Below are positions 1 to 7,213 of a stretch of DNA of 10,207 nt, piece after piece. Source of the stretch: Deltaproteobacteria bacterium (GTDB taxonomy: Bacteria > Desulfobacterota_B > Binatia > Bin18); contig JAAXHF010000633.1 in NCBI GenBank assembly GCA_012271025.1, forward strand, positions 1 through 10,207. The letters run 5' to 3'. Position numbers and translations under genes: made by a program. The notes under the pieces are model-generated. The model was not told where the DNA came from. It searched no databases and saw only the letters and a list, made by a program, of their open reading frames with translations. The first letter of the stretch is position 1; every line of letters starts with the position of its first letter.

Positions 1-1075
1 TGATGCCGACCGCCTCCTCGATGGCCTGTGTGGCGCTGGCGTTTTTGGTTTGCAGGACAATCCGAAAGGGACCGGCGTGTTTACGGCTGCTGAAACGGCT
101 ACCCACGCTGTAGACCAGGCCCAGCTCCTCACGAATGCGGTCGTTCAGGCGCGAGCCAAAGCCGCCCGCGCCGAGAATATAGTTCATGACCCGGATGGCG
201 TAGATATCCGGATTGTGGCGGGCCACACCCGGATGGCCGAGGATGATATTGGCCTGACTGACCGGCCTGTCGATGAGGACTCGGGCTGCCGCCGGGGCGG
301 GATCGGCCGGCCAGTCGAGCGGGGGCAGGGGGGCGGCCTGCCAGCCGCCCAGATGACGGGTCAGGAGGTCGTCGGCCTGGGCTTGGGTCAGGTCTCCGGC
401 AATCCCGATGATTGCGTTATTGGGGCGGTAGTAGGAGCGGTAGAAGTCGACGATATCCACCCGACTGAGGGCGGCCAGGGTGTCCGGCTCGCCGTCGATC
501 AGGCGTCCAAACGGATGCTCGGCGTACAGCTTCTCCTGAAACGCCTTGTTCGCCACCCAGCCCGGGTCTTCTTCCTGGCTGCGGATGGTGCCCAGAACTT
601 CGGTCCGCTTGCGCTCAAATTCCTCGGCCGGGAAGGTCGGACGAAGCAAAACCTCGGCCAGCAGACCAAACGAGGCCTCAAGGTTCTTGGTCAGGCTGGT
701 GACCAGCACGGTCGTGGTTTCGTAGTCGGCCGAAACCGACACCGAGGTGCCCAGGAAGTCGAGCGCTTCGGCCAATGCCTGGGCGGTGTGCTGCTGGGTG
801 CCGCGGGTCAACAGCAGGGCGGTCAGGTTGGCCACGCCGGCTTTGTCCACCGGATCGGCGGTCGAGCCGGTTTTGAGGGTGATGTTCATGACCACCATGG
901 GCACGCCGGGGCGTTCGGCCAGCAGGAGGATGGCTCCATTGTCCAGCACGGTTCGGGTGGCCAGAGGCGTGGCCGCAGCCGGACCGGGCAGCAGTCCTGT
1001 CATGCCCAAGATGGCGAGCAGGCCGCAAAAACGGGCCAAGCTTTGCACACGCTCAGAAGAGATGGAAAAATGCAT
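1..1075 (-). CDS. M16-family (pitrilysin-like) protein, non-catalytic subunit, C-terminus cut by window edge
   Basis: The minus-strand frame opens at an ATG ending at 1075 and stays open for 358 codons to the window edge, so the C-terminus is missing. A GAGGGAG Shine-Dalgarno six bases upstream supports the start. Residues 1-35 look like a signal peptide (hydrophobic about 17-30, then AAA before TPLAT), so the protein is probably periplasmic. The fold reads as M16: an early LDNGAILLLAE strand, then the PNNAIIGIAGDL segment (about 218-230) and the second domain. Where active M16 enzymes carry HxxEH this protein has GVANLTALL (80-88), with all three key residues replaced (N83, A86, L87), so it cannot bind zinc in the usual way. 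It does keep the substrate-binding Arg/Tyr pair in REELGLVY (R315, Y322). Known M16B heterodimers pair such a dead subunit with an active one, and the active-looking partner lies 19 bases upstream. The M16 family call is firm; the heterodimer role is inferred. Confidence 0.93.
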   Translation of the reverse strand, partial: MHFSISSERVQSLARFCGLLAILGMTGLLPGPAAATPLATRTVLDNGAILLLAERPGVPMVVMNITLKTGSTADPVDKAGVANLTALLLTRGTQQHTAQALAEALDFLGTSVSVSADYETTTVLVTSLTKNLEASFGLLAEVLLRPTFPAEEFERKRTEVLGTIRSQEEDPGWVANKAFQEKLYAEHPFGRLIDGEPDTLAALSRVDIVDFYRSYYRPNNAIIGIAGDLTQAQADDLLTRHLGGWQAAPLPPLDWPADPAPAAARVLIDRPVSQANIILGHPGVARHNPDIYAIRVMNYILGAGGFGSRLNDRIREELGLVYSVGSRFSSRKHAGPFRIVLQTKNASATQAIEEAVGI

Positions 1076-1094
1076 GCGTATCTCCCTCACTCTC

Positions 1095-2471
1095 CTAGTG
1101 GACGATCCGGTCGCCCACGCCGCGGCTGGGTCGCTCCCGGATGGGCGGTCCCTCGGGGATCAACACTCCCACCGTGCGGTTGTCTTCCCGTAAGTAGGTC
1201 TGAGCGACCCGCTGGACTTCCGCGGCGGTGACGGCGCGCAGATTTGGCACGACGCGCTGCACCAGCCGCCAATCGCCCAGCGAGGCGTACTGCCCGATCT
1301 GCATCGCCCGGTAGAACAGGGAATCCTGACCATAGATGAAGTGCGACTCGACCAGGTTTTTGGCCCGCTCGAGTTCGTGGTCGCTCACCGCCTGTGTTTT
1401 AATCTGCTCAATCTGCTCAAACAGCGCGGTTTCCGCAGCCTGCCAGGTTTTGCCCGGGGCGACCCGCATCGACAGGGTGAACAGGGTGGCGTCTTTTGCC
1501 GTTTCGTCATACCCGGCGCCGGCGCTGAGAACCAGCGCCTGTTCTTCGACCAGGGTTTTCTGCAAGCGTGCGCTCCGCCCGCCGCTCAGGATAACAGACA
1601 GGACCGACAGGGCCGGGCTGTCCTGTTCGTGCAGGTTGGGCACATGGTAGGCGGCAATATACACGGGCAGGGCGGCCGGGCGTCTGAACACGATCCGACG
1701 CTCGCCGCGCTGCGGCGGCTCAAGCGCGGTGACTGGGGGGGCGGCCGGGCCGGCCGGGACCGCGCCGAAGGTGGCCTGGATTTTGGGCAGAATGATCTGG
1801 CGGCTGACGTCTCCGGCAACAACCAGGATGGCGTTACCGGGGGCATAATAGGTCTGTCGATAGCGCTTGAGCTGATCCAGGCTGATGGTCTCCAGGTCGC
1901 GTTGCCAGCCAACGACCGGCCAGGCGTAGGGATGGGCGGTATACGCGGTCGCGCTGACCTGTTCCCACAACTCGGAGCCCGGGTCATCGCTGGTGCGCAG
2001 GCGACGTTCTTCCATCACGATCTGCCGCTCGGCCTCAAGGGCGGTCTGATCGAGGTTCAGATTGGCCATGCGGTCGGCTTCAAGCTCCAGCATCAGGTCG
2101 AGGTGAGCGGTGGTGAAGCGCTCAAAGTAGACGGTGTGATCGGCGCTGGTAAAGGCGTTGAGGCTGCCGCCGCGGGTTTTGACCAGGCGGGTAAACTCGC
2201 CCTCGCCGTATTTCGGGGTGCCGCGAAACATGAGGTGTTCGAGCAGGTGCGAGATGCCGGTGATGCCCAGCCGCTCGTTCCGCGAGCCGACCTTGTACCA
2301 CACCTGGAGGGTGACGACCGGCGCCCGATGATCTTCGAGCACCAAGACCGTCAGGCCGTTGTCCAGCCGGTCCTGGCTGACCTGCCAGCCGTCCTCAGGC
2401 GTCTGGCCTAAAGCGGGTGTCAGGAACAGAGGCAGCAGCAAAAGAGCCAACCCTGTCCGGAAATAGCGCAT
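1095..2471 (-). CDS. M16-family zinc peptidase, catalytic subunit, exported
   Basis: 458 residues, the usual length for a bacterial M16B protein. I chose the ATG at 2471 because GGAGGG sits seven bases upstream and the protein then starts with a clean signal peptide (residues 1-23, ending PALGQ). The frame is open further upstream, but that stretch looks non-coding and overlaps the preceding gene. The zinc motif is HLLEH at 75-79, and the third ligand should be a glutamate in IVMEERR (E154 or E155). GGSLNAFTSADHTVYFERF (101-119) and NAILVVAGDV (213-222) are typical of the family. The position of the C-terminal Arg/Tyr pair reads VEEQALVL (V308, L315), so this subunit lacks the residues that its downstream neighbour keeps. 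It should degrade peptides or misfolded proteins in the periplasm as a heterodimer with that neighbour; the substrate is unknown. It begins 22 bases after galU and is probably co-transcribed with lon and galU. Confidence 0.95.
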   Translation of the reverse strand: MRYFRTGLALLLLPLFLTPALGQTPEDGWQVSQDRLDNGLTVLVLEDHRAPVVTLQVWYKVGSRNERLGITGISHLLEHLMFRGTPKYGEGEFTRLVKTRGGSLNAFTSADHTVYFERFTTAHLDLMLELEADRMANLNLDQTALEAERQIVMEERRLRTSDDPGSELWEQVSATAYTAHPYAWPVVGWQRDLETISLDQLKRYRQTYYAPGNAILVVAGDVSRQIILPKIQATFGAVPAGPAAPPVTALEPPQRGERRIVFRRPAALPVYIAAYHVPNLHEQDSPALSVLSVILSGGRSARLQKTLVEEQALVLSAGAGYDETAKDATLFTLSMRVAPGKTWQAAETALFEQIEQIKTQAVSDHELERAKNLVESHFIYGQDSLFYRAMQIGQYASLGDWRLVQRVVPNLRAVTAAEVQRVAQTYLREDNRTVGVLIPEGPPIRERPSRGVGDRIVH

Positions 2472-2493
2472 GTCGTATCCCTCCGAGTGATGT

Positions 2494-3360
2494 CTACAGC
2501 TCGTCCAGAAGTTCCTGCATGACTGCGCGCAGCCGGTCGCGCAGCTCAGGCTTGTGGTAGGCCAGCCGGAGTGTGGTTTCGAGCAGGCCCGGCAGCGTGC
2601 CGACGTCGTGTCGCCGCCCGGTAAAAACATAGCCGTACAGCCCGTGGCGCTGCTGAAGTACGCGCAGGCCGTCCGTCAGCTGGATTTCCCCCCCCGCCCC
2701 GACTTGCACATGGCTCAGAATGGGAAAAATCTCGGGCGGCAGCACATAGCGACCGATAATGGCCAGATCGGACGGCTCGGTGCCGGGCGGAGGTTTTTCG
2801 ATCAGGTCTGAAATGGCATACGTCCGGGGCGCTTCCTGGCGGCCGGCAATAACGCCGTAGCGATGAATGTGCTGGCGCGGGATCTGCTCCAGGGCCAGCA
2901 CGCCTTTGCCGGTGCGTTCATAGACCCGCAGCAGCTGGGCACTCAACGGCGGGTCGGCCTGGCCCAGGTCGTCGGGCAGGATGACGAGGCAGGGTTCGTC
3001 GCCGACAGCCTCCCGGGCGCATAAGACGGCGTGGCCCAGGCCGCGGGGCTCGTCCTGGTACACACAGCTGACGCTGACGCGGCTGAGCAAGGCGTTGAGA
3101 CCGGCTAGCCGGTTCTCGGTGTCCCGGTCGGCCAGCCGCCGTGCGTCGGGAGCAAAATAGCGTCCGATGTCGTCTTTGGAGCGGCTGACCACAAAGATGA
3201 TGTGGGTGATGCCGGCGGCGCTGGCCTCCTCAACCACGTACTGGCTGGCCGGTCGGTCAACCACGGGCAGCAGTTCCTTGGCCAAGACCTTGGTGACCGG
3301 CAGCAGACGGGTGCCGAGCCCGGCGGCTGGAATCACCGCTTTTTTGACGGGGGTGATCAC
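2494..3360 (-). CDS. galU: UTP--glucose-1-phosphate uridylyltransferase (GalU family)
   Basis: It makes UDP-glucose from UTP and glucose-1-phosphate in the cytoplasm, feeding cell-surface polysaccharide and nucleotide-sugar pathways. With the GTG at 3360 the protein is 288 residues and begins MITPVKKAVIPAAGLGTR, which fits the family. Visible motifs are the nucleotide-binding AAGLGTRLLPVTK (12-24) followed by KELLPVVDRP, QYVVEEA (40-46), EPRGLGHAVLCA (104-115), LPDDL (128-132), IEKP (187-190), GRYVLPPEIF (203-212) and GAGGEIQLTD (221-230). The final-domain motif is HDVG (251-254), where many relatives have YDxG. An earlier in-frame GTG at 3402 would add 14 residues, but those are encoded by a hairpin and do not resemble the family. 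Neither GTG has a good Shine-Dalgarno, so the start is uncertain. A related sugar-1-phosphate nucleotidyltransferase with another substrate cannot be fully excluded. Confidence 0.92.
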   Translation of the reverse strand: MITPVKKAVIPAAGLGTRLLPVTKVLAKELLPVVDRPASQYVVEEASAAGITHIIFVVSRSKDDIGRYFAPDARRLADRDTENRLAGLNALLSRVSVSCVYQDEPRGLGHAVLCAREAVGDEPCLVILPDDLGQADPPLSAQLLRVYERTGKGVLALEQIPRQHIHRYGVIAGRQEAPRTYAISDLIEKPPPGTEPSDLAIIGRYVLPPEIFPILSHVQVGAGGEIQLTDGLRVLQQRHGLYGYVFTGRRHDVGTLPGLLETTLRLAYHKPELRDRLRAVMQELLDEL

Positions 3361-3379
3361 AGGAAATGCAGGAAGCCCA

Positions 3380-3396
3380 GCGGAGCAGCGCTCCGC
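3380..3396. repeat. Perfect 7-bp inverted repeat between lon and galU
   Basis: Arms GCGGAGC (3380-3386) and GCTCCGC (3390-3396) are separated by a three-base loop. On the minus-strand transcript this GC-rich hairpin lies just after the lon stop and before the preferred galU start. No T-run follows it, so it is not a standard intrinsic terminator. It could act as an RNA-processing or stability element. It also argues against starting GalU at the upstream GTG, since that extension would be encoded by the hairpin. Confidence 0.4.
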
Positions 3397-3405
3397 CGGC
3401 ACGGA

Positions 3406-5853
3406 TCAGGACGAGGTCGAGGCCTGGACGCCGGCCTCCGGCGTATCGACCGGAATGGCCTGTTGGGACAGGGCCACGTCTAAGACCTCATCAATGTTTT
3501 CGACAAAACGAAACTCCATTTCCTCGCGGACGTTGGGGGGCACATCCTCAAGGTCTTTTTCGTTTCGTTTGGGGAGAATGACCGTTTTGACCCCGGCCCT
3601 GCGCGCGGCCAGGGTTTTCTCTTTGACCCCGCCGATGGGCATGACCTTGCCGCGCAGGGTGATCTCGCCGGTCATGGCGATATGCGGGTTGACCGGTCGG
3701 CTGGTCAGCAGGGAGGCCAGCGCCGTGGCCATGGTGATTCCGGCCGAGGGCCCGTCCTTGGGGATGGCGCCGGCCGGCACATGGATGTGCAGGTCGCAGT
3801 TCTCGTAAAAGTCCGGGGCCACGCCCAGCCGGTCGGCCTTGGAGCGGACGTAGGACAGGGCGGCCTGAGCCGATTCCTTCATCACCTCACCCAGCTGGCC
3901 GGTGAGGGTCAGGCCCTTTTTGCCGGCCATGCGGGTGGCTTCGATGAACAGGATATCGCCGCCGTTCGGCGTCCAGGCCAGGCCGATGGCCACCCCCGGG
4001 TCCTGGGTGCGCTCGGCCACCTCGGAAAAGAATTTTTCGGGACCGAGCAACTCGGTCACTTTTTCCGGGGAAATCGTGGCCTTGTCGGTGTGGCCCTCTG
4101 TCACCGCTCGGGCGATTTTGCGGCACACGCTGCCGATCTCGCGCTCCAGGTTGCGCACGCCCGCCTCGTGGGTATAGCTCCGGGCGATCTTGAACAGTGC
4201 CTCGTCGCTAAACTCAATCAGGTCGGTGGTCAGGCCGTTTTCGGTGATCTGCTTGGGCATGAGATGGCGCTTGGCGATCTCCAGCTTCTCTTCTTCGGTA
4301 TAGCCGGCCAGCTCGATGATCTCCATGCGGTCGCGCAGGGCCGGCGGCACCGGCTCAAGATAGTTGGCGGTGGTGATGAACATGACCTTGGACAGGTCAA
4401 ACGCTACTTCGAGGTAGTGGTCGGAAAACGAAAAGTTCTGTTCCGGGTCGAGCACCTCAAGCAGGGCCGAGGCCGGATCGCCCCGAAAATCCATGCCCAG
4501 CTTGTCGATCTCGTCGAGCATGAACAGGGGATTATTCGACCCCGCGGTCCGCAGCGACTGAACGATCCGGCCCGGCAGCGATCCGATATAGGTCCGGCGA
4601 TGGCCCCGAATCTCGGCCTCGTCTCGCACGCCGCCCAGCGACAGGCGGACAAACTTGCGACCCATGGCCCGGGCGATGGAACGCCCCAGCGAGGTTTTGC
4701 CGACACCCGGCGGGCCGACAAAACACAGGATCGGTCCTTTGGGATCTTTGCGCAGCTTGCGCACGGCCAGGTATTCGAGAATGCGGTCCTTGATCTTTTC
4801 CAGGTCGTAGTGATCCTCGTCCAGCACCTGGCGGGCGTGGATCATGTCCAGATTGTCGTCCGTGGTTATTGCCCAGGGCAGGTTGACCAGCCATTCGAGA
4901 TAGGTCCGGACCATGGAGTGCTCGGCCGATTCGGGAGGAATCAGGCGCAGCCGTTCGAGCTCATTATCCGCAGCCTTGCGCGCCTCCTCGGGCATCTTGG
5001 CCTCTTCGATCTTCTTGTGCAGATCCTCGATCTCGTTGGTCTTGGCGTCGCCCTCGCCGAGTTCTTTCTGGATCGCCCGCATCTGCTGGCGGAGATAAAA
5101 CTCCTTCTGGTTCTTGTTCAACTCGCTCTGGACCTGGGACTGAATCTTCTGCCCGAGTTCGATCAACTCGCCCTCCCGATTCAGGAGCGTTGACAGTTTT
5201 TCCAGGCGCTGCTTGACATCGAGCGTATTGAGCAAATCCTGCTTTTCGTCGACCGAGATGTTGAGATTGGAGCCAATCAGGTCGGCCGCCCGGCCCGGGT
5301 CCTTGATGTTCATGACCACGCCCTGCAACTCGTCCGGCAGGTAGGGGACTTGGGACACGAACTTGGCAAACTGGCTGACGAGGTGGGCCTGGCGTGCATC
5401 GAGATCGGCCGACGGGGGGACGACATCGTCCAGGTGGGCCACGCTGGCCCGCAGGTATGGCTCGTGTTGCAGATAGTCTCGGATCTCAATCCGTTTCAGC
5501 CCCTGGACCAGAATGCGCACACTGCCGTCGGGGTATTTGAGCAGTTTCAGAATCCGTCCGGCACTGCCCCGGGAAAACAGGCCGGTGGCGTCGGGGTTCT
5601 CGTCTTCGGGGTTTTTTTGCGCGGCCAGGCCGAGGAGATTATCCTTGTTGCGACAGTCTTCGACCAGTTTGAGAGAGGAACTCCGGGAGATCAGTAGGGG
5701 AACAACGGCGGAGGGAAAAATCACTACCCCACGCAGGGGAAGAATGGGGAGTTCGGTCGGGACAACGATCTCTCCGAGATCTTCTTCAAAGCTGACGACT
5801 CCGTGTTTTTGCCCCTCTTGTTCCTCGCCAGCACGCATCCTCATGTCTGCCAT
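3406..5853 (-). CDS. lon: ATP-dependent Lon protease
   Basis: 815 residues, full length for a bacterial LonA. Lon is a cytoplasmic homohexameric AAA+ serine protease that degrades misfolded and regulatory proteins. The ATG at 5853 has GGAGG seven bases upstream; the frame is open further upstream, but that part is antisense to the next gene. Domain order is: N-terminal substrate-binding domain (about 30-230, starting LPILPLRGVVIFP), a helical/coiled region (about 235-305, with KNQKEFYLRQQMRAIQKELGE), then the AAA+ module with Walker A GPPGVGKT (380-387), Walker B LFMLDEIDK (443-451) and NYLEPVPPALRDRME (497-511). The C-terminal protease domain carries catalytic Ser703 in PKDGPSAG and Lys746 in GGVKEK. 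The last ~18 residues are a low-complexity tail rich in Pro, Ala, Ser and Thr. It is the first gene of the leftward unit and is divergent from the DUF2203 gene. Confidence 0.98.
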   Translation of the reverse strand: MADMRMRAGEEQEGQKHGVVSFEEDLGEIVVPTELPILPLRGVVIFPSAVVPLLISRSSSLKLVEDCRNKDNLLGLAAQKNPEDENPDATGLFSRGSAGRILKLLKYPDGSVRILVQGLKRIEIRDYLQHEPYLRASVAHLDDVVPPSADLDARQAHLVSQFAKFVSQVPYLPDELQGVVMNIKDPGRAADLIGSNLNISVDEKQDLLNTLDVKQRLEKLSTLLNREGELIELGQKIQSQVQSELNKNQKEFYLRQQMRAIQKELGEGDAKTNEIEDLHKKIEEAKMPEEARKAADNELERLRLIPPESAEHSMVRTYLEWLVNLPWAITTDDNLDMIHARQVLDEDHYDLEKIKDRILEYLAVRKLRKDPKGPILCFVGPPGVGKTSLGRSIARAMGRKFVRLSLGGVRDEAEIRGHRRTYIGSLPGRIVQSLRTAGSNNPLFMLDEIDKLGMDFRGDPASALLEVLDPEQNFSFSDHYLEVAFDLSKVMFITTANYLEPVPPALRDRMEIIELAGYTEEEKLEIAKRHLMPKQITENGLTTDLIEFSDEALFKIARSYTHEAGVRNLEREIGSVCRKIARAVTEGHTDKATISPEKVTELLGPEKFFSEVAERTQDPGVAIGLAWTPNGGDILFIEATRMAGKKGLTLTGQLGEVMKESAQAALSYVRSKADRLGVAPDFYENCDLHIHVPAGAIPKDGPSAGITMATALASLLTSRPVNPHIAMTGEITLRGKVMPIGGVKEKTLAARRAGVKTVILPKRNEKDLEDVPPNVREEMEFRFVENIDEVLDVALSQQAIPVDTPEAGVQASTSS

Positions 5854-5977
5854 CAGGCCTCCTCCAATTCTGGGCTGGTCTACACCAGCCTGGAAAAACC
5901 ATAATACATGGCCTCTGCTTGCACAAGGGGTAAAGACTGGATACAAGCATAGGATCGCTCCTCTTGGAAACACTGTT
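5854..5977. promoter_or_regulatory. Divergent intergenic region between lon and the DUF2203 gene
   Basis: This 124-base gap must carry the start signals for both directions and is clearly more AT-rich than its flanks. Its lon-proximal end holds the lon Shine-Dalgarno (GGAGG at 5861-5865 on the minus strand). A TATTAT hexamer on the minus strand (5901-5906) could be a -10 box for lon, but no good -35 lies at the right distance. Control of either gene cannot be settled by eye. Confidence 0.5.
5919..5947 (+). promoter_or_regulatory. Candidate sigma70-like promoter for the DUF2203-HAD genes
   Basis: TTGCAC (5919-5924) and TACAAG (5942-5947) are separated by 17 bases and lie about 31 bases before the ATG at 5978. 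Each hexamer matches the consensus only partly, so this is a weak candidate. The same bases read on the other strand give a possible heat-shock-like signal toward lon. Confidence 0.3.
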
Positions 5978-6406
5978 ATGAAACACGACAGACTGTTCAG
6001 TCTTGAAGAGGCCAACACCTTGTTGCCGCACCTCGAATTCATCATGGAGCGGATGCAGCGCATCGGCATCCAGATTCGGGAGGAGATTGGCGGGCTCCTG
6101 TACGAACGCCAGGAGGAATCCCTGCCCGACCTGACGACCCCCGAGCTGCTGCGCCTGCGGCCCGCCCTGGCCCCGCTGTTTGAAGACATGGCCCAGGCCG
6201 TCCAGGACATTGAGCAGTACGGCTGCGTGTTCAAGGATTTGGAGTTGGGTCTGGTCGATTTTCCAGCCCGGGTGGGTGAGGAAGAGATCTACCTATGCTG
6301 GCAGTATGGCGAAAAAGAGGTCGCCTACTTTCACCGTCAGTCCGAGGGCTTTGCCGGTCGGCGCCCCATTGGTGAGCGTTCCGGCAAGCTCCCCTCTCAA
6401 CACTAG
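5978..6406 (+). CDS. DUF2203 family protein
   Basis: 142 residues, of normal length for DUF2203, a conserved bacterial family of unknown function. Family signatures are FSLEEANTLLPHL (7-19) at the N-terminus, GCVFKDLELGLVDFPA (82-97), EEIYLCWQYGEKEVAYFH (102-119) and GFAGRRPI (124-131). The N-terminal half is charged and probably helical (about 8-80). There is no signal peptide or membrane segment, so it is likely cytoplasmic. I chose the ATG at 5978 because the family motif begins just after it; the frame is open upstream only as antisense to lon. The ribosome binding site is weak (TTGGAAA, about nine bases upstream). It ends 12 bases before the HAD gene, so the two are probably co-transcribed. 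No enzymatic function can be assigned. Confidence 0.9.
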   Translation: MKHDRLFSLEEANTLLPHLEFIMERMQRIGIQIREEIGGLLYERQEESLPDLTTPELLRLRPALAPLFEDMAQAVQDIEQYGCVFKDLELGLVDFPARVGEEEIYLCWQYGEKEVAYFHRQSEGFAGRRPIGERSGKLPSQH

Positions 6407-6418
6407 TCAGAGGCGGGT

Positions 6419-7213
6419 GTGAAGTCGTATCGAGCCGTCCTGTTTGACCTGTTCAGCACAGTCGCCCTGTTTCAGGCCGAGCGTTTGCCGCTGTTCGCCT
6501 GGAAGGGACAGACCGCCCGGTCGACCATGGGCGGGCTGCGGGCGATGATTGAGGAAAAGGTGACGGCGGCGCCGTTTGAGCAATTTTTTGCCGCCCTGTC
6601 CGAGGTCAACCGGGAATTTGCCGAGCGTCGGGCTCGCGATATGCGCGAGATCCCGTCCCGGCAGCGCTTCGAGTCGGCCCTGGTTCGGGTCGGCTATCCG
6701 TCCGGTGAGGCGACCCAACGGCTGGCCCAGGAGCTGTCGCTGACCCATATGGGGCTGTTGGCCCAGGCGACCGAAATCCCGGCCGCCCATATCCGGTTTC
6801 TGAAGCGTGTCCATGCGGCCTATCCGGTCGCCCTGGTCTCGAATTTCGATCATGGACCCACCGCCCGGCTGATCGTTGACCGGGACGGGGCTGCCCCCTA
6901 CTTCCACCAGATCGTCATTTCGGACGACCACGGCTGGCGGAAACCCCACCCCAAGATTTTCACCGACACCCTGGAGCTGCTCCAGGTCGCAGCCCGGGAC
7001 GCCCTGTTCGTGGGCGACTCGCCCCACGATGATGTCATGGGCGCCAAGCGGGCCGGGCTCGACACGGCCTGGGTCAATGCCGCCGGGGCGGACTTGCCCG
7101 AGGGCATCCCAACGCCGGACTACACGGTCCGGGCCATCCCTGAGCTGGAACCCATCCTGTTCGCGCAAGGAAGGCTCCGCAGGAACGATGACACGGCTGA
7201 CAGCGGCGGTTGA
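6419..7213 (+). CDS. HAD-superfamily hydrolase (haloacid dehalogenase-like)
   Basis: 264 residues from a GTG start, with a purine-rich AGAGGCGG immediately upstream at close spacing. The four HAD motifs are visible: motif I FDLFSTV with nucleophile D10, motif II S141 in LVSNF, motif III K175 in RKPHPKIF, and motif IV FVGDSPHDD (D200, D204, D205). A helical cap lies between about 20 and 120. The second Asp of the phosphatase signature DxDxT is replaced by Phe12 (DLFST), as in dehalogenase-type and some other HAD enzymes. The substrate is therefore open: a small phosphorylated or halogenated metabolite is possible. The last ~15 residues are not recognisable as HAD, and the stop lies 26 bases inside the next gene. 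That fits a 3' end altered when the methyltransferase gene arrived, though short overlaps also occur in ordinary operons. Confidence 0.92.
   Translation: MKSYRAVLFDLFSTVALFQAERLPLFAWKGQTARSTMGGLRAMIEEKVTAAPFEQFFAALSEVNREFAERRARDMREIPSRQRFESALVRVGYPSGEATQRLAQELSLTHMGLLAQATEIPAAHIRFLKRVHAAYPVALVSNFDHGPTARLIVDRDGAAPYFHQIVISDDHGWRKPHPKIFTDTLELLQVAARDALFVGDSPHDDVMGAKRAGLDTAWVNAAGADLPEGIPTPDYTVRAIPELEPILFAQGRLRRNDDTADSGG

Noticed and set aside
50..1231. Long plus-strand open frame (393 codons) over the left end
   Set aside because: It lies antisense to two clear M16 genes, its translation is Gly/Gln/Arg-rich without any recognisable domain, and it is explained by high GC content.
1341..2411. Plus-strand open frame of 356 codons
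   Set aside because: Antisense shadow of the first M16 gene; the opposite strand has the zinc motif, signal peptide and ribosome binding site.
3682..5193. Plus-strand open frame of 503 codons
   Set aside because: Antisense to lon, whose catalytic motifs are all intact; the plus-strand translation shows no domain and arises from GC-rich codon bias.
5854..6234. Extension of lon to a start near 6234
   Set aside because: The added residues are antisense to the DUF2203 gene and do not resemble Lon; the ATG at 5853 has a strong ribosome binding site and the family's N-terminus follows it.
6876..7187. Upstream extension of the methyltransferase frame
   Set aside because: This stretch is an out-of-frame reading of the HAD gene; the family N-terminus begins at the ATG at 7188.
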